Source: Pisolithus tinctorius (Eukaryota; Basidiomycota; Agaricomycetes; Boletales; Pisolithaceae). Taken from it: DNA of 64,000 nt. The notes under the pieces are model-generated. The model had not been told where the DNA came from. It saw nothing but the letters and a program-made list of their open reading frames with translations, and did not search any database. The stretch is taken from the NCBI GenBank assembly GCA_024663395.1, contig JANFAH010000001.1:4774001-4838000 (forward strand), read 5' to 3'. Of this stretch, positions 42,742-53,400 are shown piece by piece (the first letter of the stretch is position 1; each line of letters starts with the position of its first letter). Made by a program: the position numbers and the translations under genes.

Positions 42742-43323
42742 TTACCATCCCGCAGTATGATGACTACTGGTGGCCGTACTGTTGCTGTTTCCACTTGAAT
42801 GACTGTAGCATAACTGAAAGTAGCTATCTCGAAGACTCGAACTCACTTTTAGACCCTCGCTCAGCAAACGTTGGAACACCTGGGATGGCTCACTAAGCAC
42901 AATTTCGCACGAGTTAACGACGTTCACGGAGATTATGCCGCCGGCCCACCAAGCTTGATCCATATCACTGGTTGGGTGGTAGACCAGTACCGCTTTTTTC
43001 CGATCAATGATGATGCGCTGTCCCGTGAGGCTCGCCCATCAGAAGCGTGAATACTTACCGCGGACGTCACATTGCCATAGGTAGCTTAGTTCATTTTGCA
43101 ACCCCCTGGGTCGGAAGGTCGGCGCATGCAGTATTCCACCGATTGCCGGACAATTGGGACTAAATCTCCCGGCTTACTGGATACATAGCCGTGTGGCTTT
43201 GTCCACTTTTGGATGATTGTTAGGAAGCAGGTAGTGAAATTGCTGTACAGCAGCAGTCGGGAAGGACAGCGCATGCGGTAGTATGTATGTAACCGATTCA
43301 GTCGGACATGGTACGCCACTCAT
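42742..43323 (-). CDS. Unrecognised small multi-exon protein (tentative)
   Basis: ATG 43323 opens MSGVPCPTESVTYILPHALS, FPTAAVQQFHYLLPNNHPKV and DKATRLCI, and runs into a GTAAGC donor. A second exon could read LQNELSYLWQCDVR, and a third reads RIIIDRKKAVLVYHPTSDMD, QAWWAGGIISVNVVNSCEIV and LSEPSQVFQRLLSEGLK, then a GTGAGT donor. The pattern of coding-like exons and good donors supports a gene, but the join between exons 2 and 3 does not keep frame in the way I placed it. The frame after the last donor ends at TAA 42742, and the true end may be further down. I do not recognise the family. Confidence 0.35.
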
Positions 43324-43708
43324 CGTAAGCGAGATCATAGACCCCTAGAGTTGGGTCATTACGTAAGCTGCATGACCCGTGTCACATTACTGCTGTAAAC
43401 AATGTTTTCATTTTCATTATCGTGGCCACAAATGACCTCGGCGCCACAATGCCGCCCTGCGCTTGCAAGATCGCGACAGTAACGCTTGTTGCTGAGTGTC
43501 TGGCACATCTGAGATAGAACTGATTCCGGTTCGCATGTATATCTGCCCAGGGCTAAGTACAACACTCATTTAGTTGACAATCAAACCATTTCAAGTATGT
43601 ATAGGCTGCAAGAAAAGAGAAACGACCTGCGGTTCAGCAGGGCATAAATAATGACAAGAAAATAGGGCACGTAAATCCATTCAAGATAGCCAATGTCATC
43701 GCAGATAC
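43324..43708. other. Intergenic stretch without a recognisable gene
   Basis: It lies upstream of the small unknown gene and downstream of the Zn2Cys6 regulator, both on the minus strand. Short open frames only; nothing assigned. Confidence 0.45.
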
Positions 43709-45123
43709 TCAACCGTGTCGTGGAGGTTCCCAGGACATGAAAAAATCATCACCAGCAGAAGATGGGTCGGGAAGCGATGTGACTTCCCATGGCCGCAAGC
43801 CGTGCAATGATTGAGGGGGTACTGTTGACGACGATATCCTGGAAAGACAACCATTTATCGGAAAAGATGGCACAGTGCTGTGAACAAGTGCATTAGGAGA
43901 GGCACAGTCGCGCGAGGATGACTGTGCCTGTCCATTTGGAACAGTGGTCGTACTTGTGAGCGTGGTACTATGACAGACAGTTTGAATCAACCATTTTCAT
44001 AAGAGGTTATTAACTTACATAGCAAAATAGTCGAGGTCAACAATTTTTTGATTGAGTGAGCATCCCCCCATGCCTACTCGATGGTTTCTCGAATGGCTGA
44101 GCGCATCCGCCGCCTTCCTCAGCCAAAGAGAGAGTTCCAGTACTGCAGTATAGTTAGCAGTCTCGTTAAGACAGCCACAATGGCCAACCATAGCCTGGTT
44201 GGTATTGTTTGGTTTGGAGATGCAGTGTTCGCGATGTTGTCCATTTAATCCCAGAGCGTCATCGTGGCTGGCCCAGCCGGCATATGTGGTAAAGATAGAG
44301 GCCAAATCTAAGTCGTGAGACAGTTGATGCTCCTCGTTGATAATGGCTTGTGACTGGGAGCACTTGTCCGTTGGTGTCATGACGACTGATGACGTCGTAC
44401 TGGGTGGTGAAGGAAGGCCAAAAATAAGAGCAGAGGTATCCGGGCAAGCCGCATGGGGAAGCGCAAAGCAATCTTTCTGGACGGGACACTCCCGAGTTGA
44501 AGATTCTCGCATTGACGCAGACTTCGCCTGCTCAGTCGTAACTGAGCCCTGGCGAGATTCCGTCTGAGAGCTTTCGGTCTGTATGGGCGACTGAGCCTGT
44601 GTGTGCCACTTGTCAACTTCTTCGCTCACGGTGGAAGCGCTCTGCGTCCAGCGAGGATGGGGCTTATTTTTCAGCTAGGCAGAAATGTTCAGAGCAGGCG
44701 AAGGCGCTAATAAAAAGCTGTATACCTCACGAATGACACCTTCGAGCTCAGCGACTCGTTTGCGAAGCCGAGAACTTTCGTCTTGAGCATCGCTTCGTTG
44801 GCTTGGGTCATCAACCTCGTAGACACACAGACCTGTCTGGTAAGGAGATCATCTACATGATTTTGAAACACGCGAACCAAAGGTGGCATACAAGACCCAG
44901 TTGTGTACAGCGGCCACAGGGGCGTTTCCGGTCACACTGCAATCACTTAAAGAAGTTGTAGCGGTAGATATCATGAAGCACGCACCATGCGTTTGGACGA
45001 ATGGCAGTTTAGGCAAGACTGCGTGGTACGGTTTCTGCGACGCTTTCGATGATCCCCCTCTGGAATGGAGGCGGCATCTAAAGCATTCCGCTTCTTACGG
45101 ATGGCTTTAAATTCGACCGACAT
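43709..45123 (-). CDS. Zn2Cys6 transcription factor with adjacent leucine-heptad helix
   Basis: ATG 45123 gives MSVEFKAIRKKRNALDAASI, then a basic KRRRNRTTQSCLNCHSSKRM. After an intron CDRKRPCGRCTQLGL follows, and after another TGLCVYEVDDPSQR. The cysteines fit a GAL4-type Zn2Cys6 cluster (CX2CX6C, CX2C, C). Directly after it, ESSRLRKRVAELEGVIRE is a leucine heptad, a likely dimerisation helix, joined to LKNKPHPRWTQSAST. The second part carries CGCLNETANYTAVLELSLWL, RKAADALSHS and LNQKIVDLDYFA, a C-terminal block I associate with agaricomycete Zn2Cys6 regulators. A last exon follows a 50-base intron and ends PPRHG at TGA 43709-43711. Targets are unknown. No metabolic cluster is adjacent. Confidence 0.85.
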
Positions 45124-47098
45124 AGTGGAAGAAGGCGTGGACAGTGTCACGCTGCTAGGGAGCCAGGGGGTCTAGGAAAAAGTAGTAATGAATCAGTCCA
45201 TATATACCTGAATGCAAGTGGCGCAACCGATTTCTTGGCCACCTCGGAGAGTATGCACGCAAAATTGAAGGGAAGGAATGCGGCATTCAATTTTAGTCAG
45301 AAAATGAAAAGGGGGGGCGAATGGTTTTCATCTCAGCGCCCGTGCATTCCCATCAAACTAGAGTGTTCAAATCAGAACTCCAGAACGTGAGAGCCAAGCA
45401 ACCAAGCCTCCCATTCTCGAAGCCGCAGCGCCAGTTGTCGTAAATGTTGTACACCTGGATACCTCCTACCCGTTCTGGAAATGATCTCGGATTAACTCCA
45501 CAACGATCCTAGAATACCATATATGGGAGACGATGTCGTCAGAACCTGGGAGCGTATTACAATGTGGTCATGGTCGATAGTCGCACAGGCGAAGTCCCAT
45601 CGCACGTGTCACAGCTGATAGTGAGCGATGGATGAGCGTACACTGTATCGGTCCTTCAGCGAAATATCTATGTAATAGAGGATTAGGGGGTCATGCGTAG
45701 TGTTGATTTGGTTATCCGCGGTTGTTGCGGGGTAGGATCAACCTCACGCCTTATCACTCGCGGGAACTCTGCTGCTTATTTAGGACCGCAAAATGCATAC
45801 ATACCGATTGCATTCACTACTAACAATCATATGCCCGATAGGCTTTCAAAACAAAAACTCCGATTGACTTCGGGCTCCCGGTCCACCACCATTCCGTTTC
45901 TATTTGAGGTGGCACGCCTTACTAAGTCAACTGATGAAGGTATAGATTGTTATCAATCTTCCTGTTTTTTTTTTCTTTCTCCACCTGAAAAAAGGAAAGC
46001 GTCGAACAACGCTGCATGGTCCAGGCACTAGAATCACCTGCATTTGGGAGTCAACTCTGACACGATAGCACCTAGGCATTGGGCGAGACCTGTGAGTTGA
46101 ACACCGAAGATGGGAACTCAGCGTGACGGTAAGGGTTCAAATGATAAGGAGGCGTGGGAGTCAGGCGAAGGGCTCCCTGAATTGTGGTCAAGGCCCAGCC
46201 ATTTCGTACTTCGTTATGAAGGTATCAGAATTACGAGCTCTTGAGAACTAGGCAGATTGAGATCCTCCGTCCAAATTTCAATATAATCTAAGCATAACGC
46301 ACGAAGCTGCATTCCACTTATAGCAATGGCATGGACTGGGGTAGATGCCAGTATTGCGGAGTGACTCTCGCTCAAATGATATCAGGGATGTATGAGTAGG
46401 GTCACCCGCTGATGAGCGAGTGACTATCGGTGTCAGTTTGCTGTTACATGAACTCACGTTGTCATCCAAAATGGAAAGATAAGCCCCGTCGAGAGCCCGG
46501 TTTAAAAACAGATGCGAACTATTTTCAAACGAACGACGATGTGTCTCATGTTCTCAGTCAGATCCACCATGTGGACATGCATATCGAGGGGAACTGTGAC
46601 CAACATGCAATTCTCTTTGCTAGGCTTGGGGCCTGGTATGCAAGCTCCTCAACAGACATCAAGGCCGAAGCTACCATCAGCTACACGGTCTTGCCTTGGC
46701 TGACCTAGGCAAAAGACGGCGCAAGGTCAGCATAGCTTAAGGAGACTGTCCTAGTATGCCTGCTGTCAACGGCAACTGGTGTCCTGTATCAATGAAGGCA
46801 CACAAGGCGACTCTATCAAGGATATGTTCTCACCCATAAACGTGCTTCAGCAGATAGACCGAGTTTTGAAACGACTAGTGCAATGCGCACACAAAGGTTA
46901 TGCGCCCAAGGGGTTCGAGCAAACAATCAAAGCGTGTACAAGTGATCCTATACCGGGATGAAGACATATCAGTCACATTAATTCTACTTTAGTTGACATG
47001 ACTGCCCCTGTCGGCCACCATGCCCACAGGAAGTGTCGTTGTTACCACGGCCAAGCAAAGCAACGACCTGTCACGCGACAGAGTACCAGGACTAAATC
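45124..47098. other. Gene-poor gap of about 2 kb
   Basis: Open frames here (45693-46031, 46430-46708 and 46779-46961) have no recognisable motif, no consistent splice pattern and no repeat that I can see. Part of it must be the promoter of the Zn2Cys6 regulator and the 3' flank of RPB3. A T10 run lies near 45965. It may hold a non-coding RNA or an unrecognised gene. Confidence 0.45.
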
Positions 47099-48666
47099 TC
47101 ATAGGTTCCATCCATTGGCCTGTTGACTTGGACTGCCCCATCCTTGTTGAGACGAAGAGCCCCATCCTGTGGAACTGCCACCGATTCCAACGTTCGGGCT
47201 AGTGCTACCAGCCCATGCGTTATGAGCAGGGCTCGTCCCCCAACCACCTGCGTTTGTCGCCTGCCCAGGACTAGTCGTCCCCCAGTTTGTGGCGCTTCCT
47301 GTCTGAGCCGGGCTGGTACCCTCCCAGGTGGAGGGAACCCCCCACCCGGCCCTTGAAGGACTACCACTTCCAGCACGCGCTCCACTGTCCCATGTTCCAC
47401 CCACCGGCGCCCATGCAGTTGTCTGCCCATTAATTCCAGTGTCCACAGCACCAGGCACGATGTCCATTTCAGCCGACGGCTTAAGAGCAAGAATCAGGTT
47501 TGCAAGTTTTGTCTGGAGTTCCGCTAGGCCCTATACGAAAACCCAGTCACCGAGTTACAATGGAGGCGGGTAAATGGGATCTTCAGCCGTACCTTTAACA
47601 TGACTTCTTGAGGACCAAGGCTCCCATCGGTTTCAACGTCTATGTAAAATTTGCGTGGCTTTGCGATGAAGTCAAACAGCTCGTCGTCCCTCGGAGGCTC
47701 TTCTTCTTTTGCGTTTTCGCTTAGCGGCCACTCTGCACGTTCGTCGGCTTCGTACCAATGTGTAGTGTGTCTTAGCTTGTTGTAAGGATCATACTCAAAC
47801 GCGACTGCAGCACAGGGCGACCATTTTGCGTGTTCTTTTGCTATTCCCTGCAAATTATTACCTCACCCGCAAGAACCAGCGTAAGTGGAAAAAAGGCACC
47901 TTTTTAGCGACACAACGCAATCGCAACTCTTGACCCTTCCGCATTTTGCATATGAGAACCGGAGGGACAGAGGGGTCATCTCGAATGACAATGAGGATAC
48001 TTTTCATGGAATGCTGTAAACAGGGAGGACGCACTCTTCCCTACTGGGTTGCCAAAAGCCTCGCCTCTCTTCGCAATTTCGTCTCCTTCTTGCACGTTAT
48101 CAGCAGACCCAGAGTCTGTTGTAAATTCCACGACTTCAAGATGATTGCTTGTGACCTCCATGGTACGGTTGTCATTGCAGGCGACGTCTAATCGTAATTC
48201 GATTGCACAGTACTTGCATCCCGACAAGCACGTACAATCCTGGTCACAGGGTTGAACGTAAGGAAAAACCGCCTGGAACTCTAAACACACGTACTCGAGT
48301 GTAACGTATCCCTTCGTCACAGTTGGCACTAACAAGAGGGACCATGCCAAGTCGGTGGGCAATAAACTCGTCCGGGAGGACTGTTGTATTGGAGTGAATC
48401 TCCACCATGTCGATTGCTAGGCTGCATAAACAAGAGACTTTAGGATGAAACTAACGCTAATGCGTACCAACGGTCGGAATGTCCGCCATGACAACTCTCC
48501 GTATGGAGTTTGCTAAGCTGTGGTCCGGGCAGCATATAATGGGTAAACAGACGATAGAAGCCCACAGAAGGACGCACGCGAGATCAACATTCTCGAGAAC
48601 AAAGTTCACTCGATCCTTTTTCAATTCGCGTATGCGTACGATTGGCTCTGTGTCTTCGTACTGCAT
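47099..48666 (-). CDS. RPB3: RNA polymerase II subunit RPB3 with WG-rich C-terminal tail
   Basis: RPB3 forms the alpha-like assembly platform of Pol II with RPB11. ATG 48666 gives [30 protein letters not shown], then over introns [37 protein letters not shown] and [12 protein letters not shown] zinc-binding loop follows ([14 protein letters not shown]), then [60 protein letters not shown] and the last helix [20 protein letters not shown]. After this normal end, about 115 residues continue in frame, rich in Gly, Ser, Thr and Trp, with ten tryptophans mostly beside glycine (GWGT, GWGS twice, NGWNL), ending at TGA 47099-47101. The tail resembles Argonaute-binding GW/WG proteins; that role is inference. 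Confidence 0.94.
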
Positions 48667-48755
48667 GGTGCGAAGGCTGTTATTGGGTGCCAGTAGTTTA
48701 CAGGAGTTACATGCTTATGAAATTTGTATGGGACCCCAGTCACCGCCAAGTGGCC

Positions 48756-50219
48756 TCAAAGCTTGCTTGTAACATGTTCTCGGTTCTCATCACGAACGCG
48801 GACGATCACCTTTCCCCATGTCTCCCGCCTTCCAAGCGCAAGCAGGCCCTCCATTGCATTTTCCAGCGAGTAGATCCTGGAGTAGATTACGGGCTTGACA
48901 CGCCCAGAGGAAAACAACCTGCAAAGAAGGTATATTCAAGCACGCAATCAGGAAGTCACGGATAACGAGCTCCTCACCCAAGCAATGCATCCCATACTTC
49001 TGGAATCCGAGACGCCTCTTTCCCTAAACCACTGCTCTCAACCTCTGTAGTCATACAGGTGTAGCAGACACGTACGCTCATATAATCCCCAGTGCAGACC
49101 CATGATGGAAACATTCTTGAGTAGTACCAAATTCAGCGACAGCTGAAAACCAGTTTCTGAGTTTTCCTAAATGGAATTTTAAAGCATGTTTCTTCCACCT
49201 TTTCGATGTTACCAGATGCGAAGCCAATCACTAGCGCTCTTCCCTTGAAAGCTATGCACTTAAGAGAATCTAAAAAGACAGGTCATACATGAACCGAAAC
49301 TAGAAAGTAGCCCATACCGACCTGCGATCCTTCCAACCGGGTCGAACACAACGTCCACTCCTTCTCCACCAGTAAATTGTAGCACTTGCTTTTGCCAACC
49401 GGGCTTCGAGTAATCCACAGTGTAATCGGCCGATCCAAGCTGCTTAAGGACGTCTAATTTTGGTGAAGATCCTGCAGCAGCAATAACTATAGCCCCAACA
49501 GCTGGAAAAAAATAATGAGACAAGTTGGAACGCGAAGTCATAGATTCGTGAGCGTGTAAGCGTACCTTTGGCAATCTGAACTGCGGCGATACCAACGCCA
49601 CCCGCGGCGGCATTAACAAGGACAGTTTCGCCTGCGGAAACCGTCAGCTATCTACGCGAGACATACAAGGAAGGATAACTCGCCCGACTTCAGCTCTGCC
49701 CGACCTACGAGAGCTTCATAGCTGGTTGGCCATGTGATATACAGTCCTGGAAGGTTTTATCACGAGGCAAACTAAAGGAAGGAGCGTTCTTGGGACGTAC
49801 CAGCACCTTGGTCAAAACTGAGGTTGTCAGGAAGCATATTTGTCAACTTCCATTTCGCGACTACTTTGTCTGCAAGAGACCCTTGGGCCATGCCAAAGAC
49901 TCTATCCCCTGGACGGAAATTACAACCTTCCGGGATGGGAGAGTCAATTGCTACTCTCCCCGCAAACTCTGCCCCCAATGCAAAGGGGAATGGTGGCTTT
50001 ACTTGATACTTTCCCTGAGATTGGAGAATCTGACGGACAAGCGGTTGAATGCTTGGGAAAAGCAGTACATCAGGCTGGGTTGCTCACGTCGAAAAAGTTA
50101 AGCGCAGCAGAGTAGACATCTACAATGATCTCGTCTGCCTTGGGTGTGGGCACCGGCGCACCTGAAACAAGCGCCAACTCAGACGGGTGCACATTTCGAT
50201 TCACCACGTACGCTCTCAT
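48756..50219 (-). CDS. Quinone oxidoreductase-like protein (MDR family, zeta-crystallin type)
   Basis: The product is a zinc-free medium-chain reductase that uses NADPH. ATG 50219 opens MRAYVVNRNVHPSELALVSG, with a break for an intron, and later exons give FALGAEFAGRVAIDSPIPEG, FRPGDRVFGMAQGSLADKVV and KLTNMLPDNLSFDQGAG. Next come LYITWPTSYEALVGRAELKS and ETVLVNAAAGGVGIAAVQIA, where AAAGGVG is the nucleotide-binding glycine motif, then VIAAAGSSPKLDVLKQLGSA and GGEGVDVVFDPVGRI. The C-terminal half has RALVIGFASGNIEK, LNLVLLKNVSIMGLHWGLYE and GRVKPVIYSRIYSLENAMEG, ending HVTSKL at TGA 48756-48758. No zinc ligand pattern was seen. There are about seven introns. The substrate is unknown; quinone or enone reduction is usual. 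Confidence 0.9.
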
Positions 50220-50483
50220 CGCTTAGCACTGGGCTATGGAAAATGATAAGAAATAGTTTGGGGTCGCGAGAGTTGGCGGCTGCTAGATAGTCAGCCACGA
50301 CCTGCTGTGCCTCTTGGATAGTTTAAACGTTTATTTTGCACCGGGACTCGGCTTATGAAACAACCGATGCACAGGACGCCACAGATCACTTCAAACATTC
50401 CAAGTAATCGTCCATGAAAGTAATGCACGTGCGGTAAATACGGCTTGCAGTGGTTTACATGTATCATTCTAATTATGAGATTT

Positions 50484-53400
50484 TCATGCGAATCCAAAAC
50501 CTTCACCACCCTCACTGATGGCCAGTAGCAGTTGCTGGCGCAACATTTCGTAGGAAGAATACTGCGGTAGGTCGATCTGGTTGAAGCCTAGTCACCACCA
50601 GTATCGGGAATCAGTACGAAAGATAGTACGATGGAGCGAAAGACATACACGTATGAGCTTGCGGTAATCGATCGGGATCACCATAGGCGCGGTGTATTGA
50701 AAATCTTTGTACGCCTTGGACACCTTGCAGCTCAGTAAAACCATTCAAAGGTACGCGCGAAGTTCCTGTTGCGAAACTCAACACTTTCGCCCTCTCTTCG
50801 CGATTAAAGGACTTCAGAGCCCTCCACCACCAGACTATAACAGGGTCTGAACTCGTGTAGCCATTATACTCCGTCGCAGCACGCCATTCGTCAACATCGA
50901 TGTCAGGAGTCCCAGAGATGAGAAGTTCTAGTTCTTGTTCGTTAAACTACGACATTGTTCAGCACGGAAGGTGAACACCCGATACAAAGAAACTCACGAT
51001 GGTGATGAGATCTTTCGGTATGATGTCGTAGAAGCCAGAAACGAGATTCTCGATCTGTTCGCTGATGGAGGAGTAGAGGCGGAAATTAGCTGAGAGCTGA
51101 ACAAATTCCCGTTTATTTTCTTGAGTGACATGGATCGACTCTCCACCCGGCTTCAGAGGGAAGATACGGTTCCTTCCAAACTATGAAGTGTAATGTCAGT
51201 AGCTAGCAAACGGATCAGATGTGGCAAGTGACCTCATCCGCCTCTACACTGAAAGTGAGTTCCAATGGAGTGGGATCGTTTTCCAGGATCCAACACAGAG
51301 AATTGTAATACTCAGGGTCAACCCACTCCACGTCGCGGTGATCCACCGGCTTGCCGAGCAACTGCCTATACAGACTTTTCGCGAAGTACGCATCCAAAAG
51401 ACGACCGTCGTAGATAGCCTTTCCGATGACCCTACCAACAAATTTGAAGAATGAAAGGTGTTCGGGGTTGACCCACGAGTTCTTATTAGGCTGATAGGTG
51501 AGTTTGTCGGCTGCGCACGGTTGGAACAGTGCGTAATTCGGATCGAACATTTGGCGTGCCAAAATTTGGAACCATTCTCTTGTGACACCACCGGCATCAA
51601 CACCTTCTTCGTCGTAGAAGCGGACGCTGAGCTTCCCGTATTTGATTTGATCGCCAGTCTTGCGTTGAAGGTACTGAAAGCTGTCCTCGAACACACGAGC
51701 CCGACGAACGTTGAGTTGTAATGTCCCATGATGCTCGCGGGAGTGAGGTCGGCGGTGGAGCTGTTGCGTGAAATAATTGCGCTTGTTGTCAAAGTCAAGG
51801 ACTCTGGGATTGTGAACCAGAAGCGAGAAGGATCCGCTCATCAATGAAGGATTATTGCGGACCATCACGTTAAGGATCTTTCTATGGGCATCAGTAAAGC
51901 TGACGAACAGCTCTTCCATCGTTTCGCTGGAAGATGCGGAAGACCTCGGTGATGCGGACGCTCGCAGTGCCCTGGCAATGATTCCGGTAGCAGACTTGGA
52001 CCCAACGTATTTGCACACCACCATGAGGGCTTCGATCAAAGGTAGCAGGACTGTCGCAATATGTTCCAGGTCAGACTTGTCTTCAATGATAGCAAGACAA
52101 TCGCCGAGGCGGCGCCACAGGGGAGTGAAACGGAACGAGTCATAAATAGTTTGGACCTTCTCCGAATCTCGATCCTTTTGCGTTTCGGTGGTGGGGCCGC
52201 TGGTGCGAGGTGTGTACATGTAATCAATTGTTTTGAGGACGCGTAAGAGCTTGGTTTGATCAGAGGATGGAGATGAGAATTTTGGCGCGATGGACGATGC
52301 AAGGACGTCTTTATTTGGACTCTGAAGGGCAGCCCATAGGTCATTTAGGTCGAACAGGATATTTTGTCCACAATCTTGAGCTTTGGTCCTCAATTCCTGT
52401 GCGATTATATCTCGCGCATCTGGTATGTGGGATAAATTCTGGATGAGAGTAAGAGATTGCTGGAAGGTACGAGCGGAGCATTCTCCAACAGTGAGGATAT
52501 TAACGATGAGGCGTAGGACGGAATGGGGAATTTGAGGGGGGGTTTGAAGCAATACCGCTTTGTCGGTTTGCTCACCAGGCGGGCGGTGTTCCTTGGTGGG
52601 GTTCTCCCCCAAGTCGACAACCGGCGTTATGCCATCCGTGCGATTTGCTGCTGCTTGAGGAATAATGGATGTGTCTGTCGACGAAGAAGGGACTGCAGGT
52701 GCCGCCGAAGTAGCAGTGTTGGAGACAGAGATACTAGAATCTCTCTTGTCTGACTTGAGACTAGTCAAGGGTTTTGTGACAGTGGACAGTAACGTGACAA
52801 CAGAATCCACAATGGAAGCAGTTTTCAACAAAGATTGACGATCCAGCAATCCAAGCAAGAGAACGATAGGATAGTGTGTTTGAGGAGCTTGCTTTTCTTT
52901 GCCTTTGCCTTTCTTCGTCGAGAGCTTCTTCAGCCCGGCGGGCAACTCGTGTTCAGTCAAAAAGAAAAGCAATGAGACCTCGTTTGCACTGACGATGTAA
53001 GTCAGGGCTTCAAGGCTACGCTGGACCACCAAATCCGGCACCGAATCACTTTGGTTGGTTAGTGCGACCGAACTGCCTGGTTCCGGAAAGACTCTCTGCT
53101 TTTCAGCCGCCTTCGGCGTTGGCTGGGATGTCGCCTTCGGTGTGCGAGTTGTCATTTGAGAGAAACTCCTATCTACCGTTGCAAGGTCCCCTGGCCCGCT
53201 TTGCAATATATTGAGCAGGAGGTTAAAGAGCTCGGTTCTCGTCTTCGAGTTCTCGCAGATATTGACTAGCACCTTTAAGAGGAGATTCTTCTTCAAAATC
53301 TGTGGGAAAAAGAGGAGTCGAACAAGACTGGCTACCCCAGTTTTGTCGAGGAGTTGAATGGCATCTCGTGGTGGGGGTTGCTTGCGAGGCGGGACGTTCC

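Noticed and set aside
45693..46031. 112-residue open frame as a gene
   Set aside because: It has no domain, odd low-complexity Ser/Phe runs, and no sign of promoter or splice structure.
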